Shown here piece after piece: positions 7,666-15,675 of a DNA stretch of 24,552 bases; position 1 is the stretch's first letter, and each line of letters begins with the position of its first letter. Under the pieces are notes generated by a model. The model saw only the letters and a list, made by a program, of their open reading frames with translations, had not been told where the DNA came from and searched no databases. The stretch covers positions 1-24,552 of the forward strand of contig CAZJDV010000033.1 in the NCBI GenBank assembly GCA_964544865.1, read 5' to 3'. Made by a program: the position numbers and the translations under genes. The stretch is from CAZJDV01 sp964544865 (GTDB lineage Bacteria > Chloroflexota > Dehalococcoidia > Lucifugimonadales > CAJWER01).

Positions 7666-9156
7666 CGGCCGGCGGCAAGACTTTACCGACGGCCTCGGCC
7701 CCGGCGCCGCCTGGGGAGACTACGACAGTGACGGAGACACCGACATCTACGTGGTCAACGCGGACGGACGCAACGCCCTGTACAGGAACGAGATCGGGTC
7801 GCGCATGAACTGGATCGGGATTCGGCTGCTGGGAACGGCAAGCAACCTCAAAGGGATCGGCGCCAAGGTCGAGGTGACCAGCCGCGACGGCGTGACCCGC
7901 ACGCTCTCCCTTGCGGGCGGCTCGGGCTACCTGGGCCAGAACGACACCGACGTGCTGTTCGGACTGGGCGCCGCCGATCGCGTGGACATCCGCATAACCT
8001 GGCCCAACGGGGTGGTGCAGGACTTCTGGGACGTGTGGGCGAACACCCTGGGCAGGGTCAGGGAGTCGACCATGGAAGGCTCGTGCCCCCTGGTGTTCGC
8101 CTGGGACGGCTCCGACTACTCCTTCGTGTCCGATGTCATGGGTAGCGCCGTCACCAGGTTCGCCCTGGCGCCGGACGTGTACCGATTCCCGATAGACACC
8201 GACGAGTACCTGAAGATCGAGGGCTTGGAGCCAAGAGGGGGCTCCTACTCCATACGAATTGTCGAGCTATTGAACGAGATCATCTACCTGGACAAGGCAA
8301 TACTCCTGGTGGTGGACCACCCCTCGGACCTTACTGCATTCCCCAATGAGAGACTGCACCTCTTCCCGCCGTTTCCCAAGGCCCGGACGTACCTCGCAGG
8401 CGGCCTGAGACCGCCAGTGGCCGCGCTCGATCAGGAAGGTAGCGACATCCTGTATCTGACATCGGCGAAAGACGGCGTCTACTTCGAGCCCAACGCTTAC
8501 CTTCCATACGGGGGCTTTGCCGAGGAGTACTCGATCGTCCTGGACCTGGGTGACCTTTCGAATCTGGAGGTCATCCTGCTGGTCCTCAATGGATGGCCCC
8601 ACTACGTCACGTCGTACGGCCTCCACCAGGCGTCTCAGGCCGGGGTGGGACCCATGCTCCCCCGGCTCGACGTAGTGGACGAGGAGGGGGAATGGACGCC
8701 CGTTGCCATGGACATGGGATTCCCGGGCGGGCAGGTTCCCAACAGACGACTACAGGGCCAGGATCACAACGAACCTGCAACTATTCTGGGACCAGATCCT
8801 CGTGGGGTCCACTCCCGGGGAGGTGACGCCGAGCATCACGGAGCTCACGGTGGCGGCCGCGGACCTGCGCTGGAAAGGATACCCGAAGCTGCTCCAGGCT
8901 ACCGGGGACCGGAGGATGCGGCCCGCGGCGCACGACTATGCGTGGTACAGGCCGACAGGGACCGCAGGGCCGTTCCCGAGGGAAGGTACACAAAGTACGG
9001 GGACATTACTCTCCTGCTGGACGTGCCCGACGATATGTTCGTAGTGATGCGCCATGGAGACGAGCTCGCCCTGGAGTTCAGCGCGGACGGGCTGCCGGAA
9101 CTGGAAAGCGGTTGGTCCAGGAGCATCGTTCTTTACCTGGACGGCTATCTGAAGTA

Positions 9157-9180
9157 CGTGGGCCACGTACGTGGCCCACG
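9157..9180. repeat. Perfect 24-bp palindrome
   Basis: The 24 bases from 9157 to 9180 equal their own reverse complement; the half-site is CGTGGGCCACGT. It lies inside the broken PKD/ASPIC gene, at the last frame change. Confidence 0.9.
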
Positions 9181-9456
9181 GTTCGAGCGTGGCGCCGATG
9201 CCGTTCCACGCCATGTCCAGCTCCCCCTACCCGAGCGACGGGCAGCACCGGCGCTACTTGAGCGAGTAGAACACGAGGGAAGCCGGACAGAGCCCGGATT
9301 CGGACTGAACCTCCAGCCTCTATCGGAGAGCCCACATATCGGTCCGGGATTCCTTAACCTTCGCGGCCGGCCTCCAACGCGCCCTATCGCTTTTGCAGCG
9401 TCCGTGCACTACCATGTCCTACATGATTCTTACGATCTGCAGGAGGCGAGCCGACC

Positions 9457-9594
9457 GTGCCTGAGTGGTGGCTGGAAGCAACATTGCCGGCGGTGGTATT
9501 CGGAATCCTCTTCTTGGTATGGGTGGCGCTACCGCCCAGGACGGGTGAGTCCGATGCCGGCAGCAGGGTACGCGACCTGCTGCGAAGGAAGTGA
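9457..9594 (+). CDS. Small single-helix membrane protein (45 aa)
   Basis: GTG 9457 follows a strong AGGAGG about 10 bases upstream. The product begins with an acidic/aromatic PEWWLEA, then one hydrophobic helix (TLPAVVFGILFLVWVALPP), then a basic tail ending RVRDLLRRK. The good ribosome site, the clean membrane topology and the position just before the permease fusion argue for a real gene, possibly an accessory subunit of that transporter. I do not recognise the family. Confidence 0.6.
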   Translation: MPEWWLEATLPAVVFGILFLVWVALPPRTGESDAGSRVRDLLRRK

Positions 9595-9747
9595 CGCCGC
9601 CCGCGTCCGCAGGCGACAAACGCCGGAACAAATGCCTGGACTCGGGCGGCCGACAGACTCTTGATCGGACACGCCGCGCATCCGCCGGTGGCGGGCGGAG
9701 CGTAAGCCTCCACTGACAGGACATTCTCTGAAGAGGGCCACTGACTG

Positions 9748-12543
9748 TTGCTTTCCACGTCTCTGCGAAAGAAACGGCTCGTTGGGGCGCTCCTTTTCCT
9801 GACAATCCTGTCTTTGTTCTTTGCGTTCAACCGCTTCCCCAAGCTGGACATCGTCGGGGAAGACCTGGTCGCCGCCACGGCCCCCCAGGTCCAGTGCTTC
9901 CAGGGCTTCTGCATAGAGAGGGACCCCGGTACCTCGTTCCTGAAGAGGTGGGTGATCTTCTCGGTGACCTACCTGCGGCTCGTGACCGTGGGCATGACCT
10001 TCGCCTTTCTGGTGGCCGGCCTCACTGAGGCGTTTCTCTTTCCCGTCGGCAGCGGCGCGAGTTTCTCATCGGGCAGCGCCTTCACGCGGACGGTGAAGGG
10101 AATGGCGCTCGGCCCTGTGATGAACCTGTGCTCGGCGTGCATCGTGCCCGTGTCGGGGGCGTTCCAGAGAAGGGGAGCGGGCATCGAGGGGACCATCGCG
10201 ATGGTCCAGGGATCGGCCACGATGAACATCCCGGCCCTCGCGATGGTCTTCTTCGTTTTCACCCCCATGCTTGGATTCAGCCGCCTGGTCATGGCCGTCG
10301 CCGGAGCGCTGCTCCTCGGGCCCCTGGTTGTCCTGACAATGCGGAAGCTCGCGGACGAACCGGCTGAGGAGGAAACGCCACAAGACCTCATCGATTTGGA
10401 GGAAGAAGCCCCCTGGGGGCCCGCGATGTCGGAGGCGTTCCGAGAGTGGGCGAAGACGAGCATCGGCTATCTGCTGCGCCTGGGCCCGATCATGGTAATC
10501 GCCGGATTCGCCAGCGGGCTGGTCATAGAATGGGTAAGCATCGAGACCGTCTCGACCTACCTCGGAAACGACGTCACGGGCGTTCTGGCGGCAGCAACCT
10601 TCGGCGTTTTGATCAACGTGCCGCTGCTGTTCGAGATACCGCTGGTGGCCCTTTTCCTGTTGCTGGGAATGGGCACCGCTCCCGCCGCGACACTGCTGTT
10701 CGCCGCGGCGGCCGGCGGGCCGGTGACCTTCTGGGGGCTGGCCAGGTTCATGCCGAAAAGGGCCATCGCCACCTTCGCGACGGGCACATGGGTGCTTAGC
10801 ATATCGGGGGGGCTTGCCGTACTAGGCGTTGGGGCGTTCGTCTGGGACAGCAGCGAGGGGGCCGAACCACTAAAGAGCGCCAGTTCCGTTCCTGTATCGA
10901 CGCCCACGCCATCCGCCCCCGCCACGACCAACGCGAACACCTCGGCGATACAGGTGAGACGGGGCTTCTTCAGTGACAAGACCCGCGCGGCGGGCGTGGA
11001 GTTCCTCCACGACGACTACGATGCGGAGGTCTTCCCGATGGGCGCCGGCGTGGTCGTGTTCGACTTCGATGGCGATGGCTATCAGGACATCTACGTCTCC
11101 GATTCCACCGGGCCGAATCCCCTGTACCGCAACAACGGGAACGGGACGTTCGAGGACGTGGCGGCGGCGGCCGGGGTGGACGATCCAGACGGTCGGGGCA
11201 ACGGCGGATGCGCCGCCGACTACGACAACGACGGAGACCGCGACCTGTACGTGACAAACTACGGCGCCAGCAAGCTCTTCGCAAACGGCGGCGGCAGCAC
11301 GTTTACCGACGCCACGATGCCGGCCGGCCTCGACGACTCGGAGTCCTTGTACCGGTCTACCGGCTGCGCGTGGGGCGACTATGACCGGGACGGCTACGTT
11401 GACCTGATCGTCGTCCGATACCTGTACGAGGTCGACCCGGCGGCGGTGGTCCGCGGAGATTTCAGCCCGTTCGTCGAGGTCGTGGCTCTGAGCCACAACA
11501 ATGGCGATGGGACGTTCATCAACGTCACCTCGATCCTCGGTGACACCACCCGGCCTACGGAGAACACCTACGGCGAGCCGATCGGGAACCTGTGGGGGGC
11601 AGGCTTCCAGCCGGGCTGGGCCGACCTGGACAACGACGGCGACGCCGACCTCTACATCGTCAACGACTGGGGTCCCAATGCGCAGCCCAACGTGCTGTGG
11701 CGAAACGACGGCCCCGGTCCGGACGGCGGCTGGAGGTTCACCGATATCTCCGCCGAGTCCGGCGCCGACGCGGCCATCAACGGCATGGGCCTGGCCATCG
11801 GGGATTACGACCTCGACGGCTTCCTCGACATGTACATAACCAACATCGGAAACAACATCCTGCTGAGGAACCGGGGGAGCGGGCTGGCTTTCGTGAACGC
11901 CGCCGCCGAAGCCGGGGCAGGGATCGGCTCTATCGGTGATACGGAGCGCGTCACCTGGGGGGCGGCGTTCCTCGACTACGACAACGACGGACTTCAGGAC
12001 CTCTACGTGGTAAGCGGCTTTCTAGCGATGCCGATAGCGCCCGATTTCGATGTCTACCAGAGGGAACAGCCCAACGTCCTGCTTAGAAACGCCGGGGACG
12101 GGACTTTCAACGATGTGTCCGTGATAAGCGGAGCGAACGACCAGGGGATGGGCAGGGGAGGCGCGTATCTGGACTACGACAACGACGGCTGCCTCGACCT
12201 CTTCGTCGCGAACCTGGGCCAAGAAACCAAGCTATTTCAGAACAACTGCCTGTCCGGGCACAACTGGCTGGTGATCGAGACGGTGGGCAGAGCGAGCAAC
12301 CGCGACGGCATCGGCACCAGGATAGAGCTCATCGTCGACGGGACCAAACAGATCAGGGAGATAGCCGCGGGCGGCAGCCAGATGGGCCAGAACATGCTGG
12401 AAGCCCATTTCGGACTGGGCAAGTCCGAGCTTGTGGAAACCATCACGCTCAGATGGCCCAGTGGCCAGGTGCAGACGCTGACAGGCGTGGCCGTCAACCA
12501 GCGCCTCACTGTCACTGAGCCGTCTGGGGAGTCCGTCCCGTAG
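9748..12543 (+). CDS. YraQ/ArsP-type permease fused to FG-GAP/ASPIC-UnbV beta-propeller
   Basis: A 931-residue membrane protein. Residues 1 to about 370 form a multi-helix permease resembling the YraQ/ArsP group (predicted permease family). It has the signature LCSACIVPVSGAFQRRGAG with Cys128 and Cys131, a second half GYLLRLGPIMVIAGFASGLV, and an early QCFQGFC cysteine pair. Residues about 371-405 are a Ser/Thr/Pro linker. Residues about 406-835 hold FG-GAP/VCBS repeats with calcium-loop motifs (DFDGDGYQDIYV, DYDNDGDRDLYV, DLDNDGDADLYI, DYDNDGLQDLYV). Residues about 838-925 are an ASPIC/UnbV domain (NRDGIGTRIELIVDG). The frame is uninterrupted over 2.8 kb. The start is TTG 9748, with GAGG about 11 bases upstream. 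ArsP proteins export trivalent organoarsenicals through a cysteine motif; the substrate here is unknown. The propeller should face outward. Confidence 0.85.
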   Translation: MLSTSLRKKRLVGALLFLTILSLFFAFNRFPKLDIVGEDLVAATAPQVQCFQGFCIERDPGTSFLKRWVIFSVTYLRLVTVGMTFAFLVAGLTEAFLFPVGSGASFSSGSAFTRTVKGMALGPVMNLCSACIVPVSGAFQRRGAGIEGTIAMVQGSATMNIPALAMVFFVFTPMLGFSRLVMAVAGALLLGPLVVLTMRKLADEPAEEETPQDLIDLEEEAPWGPAMSEAFREWAKTSIGYLLRLGPIMVIAGFASGLVIEWVSIETVSTYLGNDVTGVLAAATFGVLINVPLLFEIPLVALFLLLGMGTAPAATLLFAAAAGGPVTFWGLARFMPKRAIATFATGTWVLSISGGLAVLGVGAFVWDSSEGAEPLKSASSVPVSTPTPSAPATTNANTSAIQVRRGFFSDKTRAAGVEFLHDDYDAEVFPMGAGVVVFDFDGDGYQDIYVSDSTGPNPLYRNNGNGTFEDVAAAAGVDDPDGRGNGGCAADYDNDGDRDLYVTNYGASKLFANGGGSTFTDATMPAGLDDSESLYRSTGCAWGDYDRDGYVDLIVVRYLYEVDPAAVVRGDFSPFVEVVALSHNNGDGTFINVTSILGDTTRPTENTYGEPIGNLWGAGFQPGWADLDNDGDADLYIVNDWGPNAQPNVLWRNDGPGPDGGWRFTDISAESGADAAINGMGLAIGDYDLDGFLDMYITNIGNNILLRNRGSGLAFVNAAAEAGAGIGSIGDTERVTWGAAFLDYDNDGLQDLYVVSGFLAMPIAPDFDVYQREQPNVLLRNAGDGTFNDVSVISGANDQGMGRGGAYLDYDNDGCLDLFVANLGQETKLFQNNCLSGHNWLVIETVGRASNRDGIGTRIELIVDGTKQIREIAAGGSQMGQNMLEAHFGLGKSELVETITLRWPSGQVQTLTGVAVNQRLTVTEPSGESVP

Positions 12544-12655
12544 CCCCTCGGACTGGGCGCGGTCCTGGAGGACAAATCCGCCACTCCGCGCGGGCGGGCA
12601 GGGACATCTGGGCCAAGGCACCAACAGGAGGGATGACATACCAGGCAAGACAACG

Positions 12656-13816
12656 GTGGTGCTCGGGAACGACATCAGGGTTGTCGTGGCAACCAATCGC
12701 CTCCGCGGCAGGCTGGGCAAGGAGCACCGCGTCATGCTTGTGGACAGACAGGACAAGCATTACTTCGCCTCCAGCCTTCCCTGGGTCATGGCCGGCTGGA
12801 GAAAGGCCGGCACCCCGGTTATCCCCCTATCCAGGCTGGAGAAGAAGGGTATCGAGTTCGTCCAGGGTTCGGTAACCAGCATCGACCTGGATACCCACAA
12901 GGTTCACACCGACACCGCGGTCCAGGATTGGGACTACCTGGTGATCGCGCTGGGAACGGAAATGGAGCCGGGTGCGGTGCCGGGAATGGCGGAGACGGCC
13001 CACGGCTACTGCACGCTCGAAGGCACCGCGAAGCTGCACGAAGCCCTGCAGACGTTCGATGGCGGCAAGATCGCAGTGGGCATAGCCGAACCCCCCTATC
13101 GATGCCCGGCAGCCCCCTACGAGGGTGTTTTACTCATCGACTACCTCATCTGCAAGAGAGGGCTGAGGGACCGCGTGGAGATAAGCTTCTTTACGCCGGA
13201 GCCGGCGCCCCTGCCCGTGGCTGGGCCGGAGATGGGCGAGGGCGTCAAGGACGTGTCGCGGAAACGCGAGATCGCCGCCGGCTTCGGGACAAACCTCGCA
13301 AGCGTAGACGTGGAGCGCAAGGAGCTGCTATTCAAGGATGGTACCCGGCAGGCTTTCGACATGCTGGTGACCATCCCGCGACACCGCGTATCGGCGGTGG
13401 TGAGCGAGTCCGGACTGACGGGGGAGACCGGCTGGATAGAGGCGGACCGTTCTACCCTGGCGACCGAGGCCTCCGGCGTGTACGCCTTGGGCGATGCCGT
13501 ATTCATCAAGCTGGCATCCGGACTGCCCCTCCCGAAGGCGGGCGTCTTCGCCAGCGGCTGGGCCGAGGTGATCGCCCGCAACATCGCGTCTCGCATCCAG
13601 AGCGGCGATGCCAACGCCAGGTTCGAGGGTCACGGAAGCTGCTTCCTCGAGATCGACGGCCGCAAGGCGGGGATGGCAGTTGGGGATTTCTACGCCGAGC
13701 CCGTCCCCCAGGTGAAATTCAGGCGACCCGGACTGATTTGGCATATGAGCAAGGTCATGTTTAAGCGGTGGTGGCTCTACCGCTGGTACTGGTGCTTCGC
13801 TGGATGGGGCAACTGA
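12656..13816 (+). CDS. SQR-like FAD/NAD(P)-dependent oxidoreductase
   Basis: A flavoprotein of the sulfide:quinone oxidoreductase / flavocytochrome c sulfide dehydrogenase superfamily. It shows the second-strand motif HRVMLVDRQDKHYFASSLPW, LVIALGTEMEPG, a conserved cysteine in RCPAAPYEG (Cys150), the second FAD motif GVYALGDAVF, a C-terminal GSCFLEIDG (Cys329) and an amphipathic end (KVMFKRWWLYRWY) for membrane attachment. The first FAD motif, usually GxGxxG, reads LGNDIRVVVATNRL and has lost two glycines. The start is unclear. AGGAGG at 12626-12631 points to an ATA at 12638 (giving xPGKTTVVLGN), where an ATG would be expected; GTG 12656 is the first normal in-frame start but cuts strand 1 short. 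The third SQR cysteine is not evident, so sulfide oxidation is only one possibility. Confidence 0.82.
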   Translation: MVLGNDIRVVVATNRLRGRLGKEHRVMLVDRQDKHYFASSLPWVMAGWRKAGTPVIPLSRLEKKGIEFVQGSVTSIDLDTHKVHTDTAVQDWDYLVIALGTEMEPGAVPGMAETAHGYCTLEGTAKLHEALQTFDGGKIAVGIAEPPYRCPAAPYEGVLLIDYLICKRGLRDRVEISFFTPEPAPLPVAGPEMGEGVKDVSRKREIAAGFGTNLASVDVERKELLFKDGTRQAFDMLVTIPRHRVSAVVSESGLTGETGWIEADRSTLATEASGVYALGDAVFIKLASGLPLPKAGVFASGWAEVIARNIASRIQSGDANARFEGHGSCFLEIDGRKAGMAVGDFYAEPVPQVKFRRPGLIWHMSKVMFKRWWLYRWYWCFAGWGN

Positions 13817-13822
13817 CCGGCC

Positions 13823-14863
13823 GTGACCGTGCGCTGCTTCCTCGATATCGACACTATGAACGCTCTTTTTCGAGACCCTCTAATGACAAGAGTTGGTGAC
13901 ACACTCACTTCGGCCGGGATATGGGCGTCGATAGGCGTGGCCATCGTGCTGCTAGCGGCGGCGGGTTGCGGGTCGGGCCCATCGAAGGCGGAGCGGGAGG
14001 CAGCCCGGACCGCAGGTATACCCGACCCTCCGCCGGGAGCAGTTGCGCTCAGGCTCAGCTTCGAGTACGAATCCAAGTTGCAACTGGGCCTCGGGATCAG
14101 GGTCCATGAGCCCACGCCCGAGATCGATACCCTCTGGGCCACCGAGTCGCTTCCAAAGGGGGTTGCCGTACCCGTGGGACCAGCCATCGCGAATAGGACC
14201 ATCTTCCTGAAGCCCGGCGCAAGTCGCATGGTCGCCCTGGCGTACAGGAACTCCACCGGCCAGGACGTGAACTTCCTGGTCCTGCCTCACGAGGACGCGC
14301 CCGAGAGTCTGGGCCCCGACATCGAGCTCAAATGCCTGTGCTTCCCCACGTACAACGAGGTGCCGTACAACGTCCCCGCGGAGGGATCATGGTACAAGGT
14401 CATCCAGGTGAGCATGGGGAGCGACATGCCCGCGGGCTCAAAGATGGACTCCCTTTACAAAGTCCTCATCGCGTCGCCCAGGACCGCGGCGAGGCTCACC
14501 ATTCCCTCCACGGCAGCCGCTGGTTCCGCATCGGGCGCGGTCCTGCTCGAGGGCGCGGAGCTTGGCCGGTCCCTCGCCGCCCGAAATGGCTGCGCGTCCT
14601 GCCACTCTACCGGCAGCGGCGCCGGCGTTGGCGCAACGGAGTTCGTTGGTCCCCCATGGGAAAGGCTGTTTGGGCGCGTTGTAGTTTTCGCGGATAGCTC
14701 GAGGGCGACAGCCGACGAATCCTACCTTCGGGAGTCCATACTCGACCCCGACGCAAGGATCGTGAACGGATTCTCGCCGGGGATCATGCCACGGGGTTTC
14801 GGAGACAGGCTCTCGGAGGAGGACGTCGAGGCAATTATCCTGTACATCAAGACCATCAGGTGA
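13823..14863 (+). CDS. Lipoprotein with Cox11-like CxCF region and C-terminal cytochrome c domain
   Basis: A periplasmic lipoprotein: hydrophobic stretch then lipobox LLAAAGC (Cys49 from GTG 13823; the true start may be ATG 13856 or 13883, since none has a clear ribosome site). Residues about 70-200 are beta-rich and resemble the copper chaperone Cox11/CtaG, with NSTGQDVNFLV and a CLCF motif (Cys171, Cys173) in place of CFCF. Residues about 245-346 form a class I cytochrome c with CASCH haem attachment (Cys257, Cys260, His261), the distal Met in SPGIMPRGFG and a terminal helix EEDVEAIILYIKT. The GTG lies six bases after the flavoprotein stop, so the two are probably co-translated and may pass electrons to each other. 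The fusion could deliver copper or electrons to a terminal oxidase. Confidence 0.8.
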   Translation: MTVRCFLDIDTMNALFRDPLMTRVGDTLTSAGIWASIGVAIVLLAAAGCGSGPSKAEREAARTAGIPDPPPGAVALRLSFEYESKLQLGLGIRVHEPTPEIDTLWATESLPKGVAVPVGPAIANRTIFLKPGASRMVALAYRNSTGQDVNFLVLPHEDAPESLGPDIELKCLCFPTYNEVPYNVPAEGSWYKVIQVSMGSDMPAGSKMDSLYKVLIASPRTAARLTIPSTAAAGSASGAVLLEGAELGRSLAARNGCASCHSTGSGAGVGATEFVGPPWERLFGRVVVFADSSRATADESYLRESILDPDARIVNGFSPGIMPRGFGDRLSEEDVEAIILYIKTIR

Positions 14864-14974
14864 GGGTATGTCGCGTTTGCCCGGGCCGCCGGCTGCATCA
14901 CTGCCTCCCCGGACAGGACCCTGTCGGCGTCTGTGTTACGATTGTGTTTTGATCGGCATGGGGGGGTGGTAAGT

Positions 14975-15316
14975 ATGACCCTGGCGCGGGAGAGGTGTGT
15001 GGCCTGCAGGCGGGTCTCGCCGCGGGTGACCGATCAGGAGATCGAGGAGCTATCCCCTCTGGTAGAAGAGTGGAGGCTGACCGAAGACGGCGGCATCAAG
15101 CGCCTGGACCGCACGTTCAAGGTCGCCGACTTCGCCGCCGCAATCGCCCTGGCCGACAGGGTCGGAGAGGCCGCCGAGGAAGAGGGGCACCACCCGAGGC
15201 TGACCGTAGAGTGGGGAAGAGTCAACGTGGCCTGGTGGACCCACAAGATCAAGAGGCTACACCGCAACGATTTCATCATGGCGGCCAAGACGGACGATCT
15301 GTACTCCGCGCTGTAG
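14975..15316 (+). CDS. 4a-hydroxytetrahydrobiopterin dehydratase (pterin carbinolamine dehydratase)
   Basis: A 113-residue enzyme that dehydrates 4a-hydroxytetrahydropterin during pterin recycling; cytoplasmic. The active-site motif EEEGHHPRLTVEWGRVNVAW has both histidines and is followed by THKIKRLHRNDFIMA. An N-terminal CVACR pair is common in bacterial members. ATG 14975 is chosen over TTG 14933 because the family usually starts shortly before this Cys motif; a GGTGG lies upstream. No phenylalanine hydroxylase is nearby, so it may serve molybdopterin or another pterin. Confidence 0.9.
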   Translation: MTLARERCVACRRVSPRVTDQEIEELSPLVEEWRLTEDGGIKRLDRTFKVADFAAAIALADRVGEAAEEEGHHPRLTVEWGRVNVAWWTHKIKRLHRNDFIMAAKTDDLYSAL

Positions 15317-15338
15317 CGGCGCCCAGGAGGACTGGACG

Positions 15339-15660
15339 ATGCCCATGCCGTGTCCCGCTCGACTTCTTCGAATCCGTCCTGCTGGACGATCCCCGCGTTG
15401 CCTCGCGCCCGATGTTCGGCAACCTGGCCGGGTTCGTCAACGGGAACATGTTCATGGGCCTGTACGGCGACGACATGTTCGTGCGCCTGGCCGAGGAGGG
15501 AGCGACGGCGTTCGAGCCCATGAAGGGCAGGCCGATGGGTGAGTACGTGGTGCTGCCGCGGGAGTGGCGCGACGACCCTGGGAGTGTAGATACGTGGGTC
15601 TCACGCTCCCTGGTTTGGACCGGCGAGATGCCCGTCAAGAAGCGAAAGAAGAAGTCTTAG
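15339..15660 (+). pseudogene. TfoX N-terminal domain protein, frameshifted near its start
   Basis: The frame from about 15355 reads VPLDFFESVLLDDPRVASRP, MFGNLAGFVNGNMFMGLYGD, a typical TfoX/Sxy N-terminal domain, and ends with a Lys/Arg-rich tail. The only plausible start, ATG 15339 (MPMP, with AGGA upstream), is in a different frame. One extra base, or two missing, near 15350 is needed to join them. Small stand-alone TfoX domains are common and poorly characterised; the name comes from the competence regulator, but a role in competence is not implied. Confidence 0.7.
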
Positions 15661-15675
15661 CGGACGGCGCCTCGC

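Larger units (their letters stand above)
7261..9269 (+). pseudogene. PKD / FG-GAP / ASPIC-UnbV secreted protein, multiply frameshifted
   Basis: ATG 7261 (GGGAG about 10 bases upstream) opens a signal or anchor sequence (MATRTEIIAAGMLSALLIFT). Other frames continue with a PKD-like domain (GAGSTDPDGDELTYEW, PGEYVVSLAVSDGKL) and one FG-GAP repeat (AAWGDYDSDGDTDIYVVN). An ASPIC/UnbV domain follows (NWIGIRLLGTASNLKGIGAK, FGLGAADRVDIRITWPNG), then a long C-terminal part (PDDMFVVMRHGDELALEF) ending in RRYLSE and TAG 9267. Frame changes occur near 7340, 7640-7690, 8735, 8975 and 9165; three fit single-base deletions and two a gain of one base or loss of two. The length, 2009 nt, agrees with a net loss of one base. 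Intact homologues would be cell-surface calcium-binding beta-propeller proteins. Only one FG-GAP repeat remains, so repeats may have been lost as well. Confidence 0.75.
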
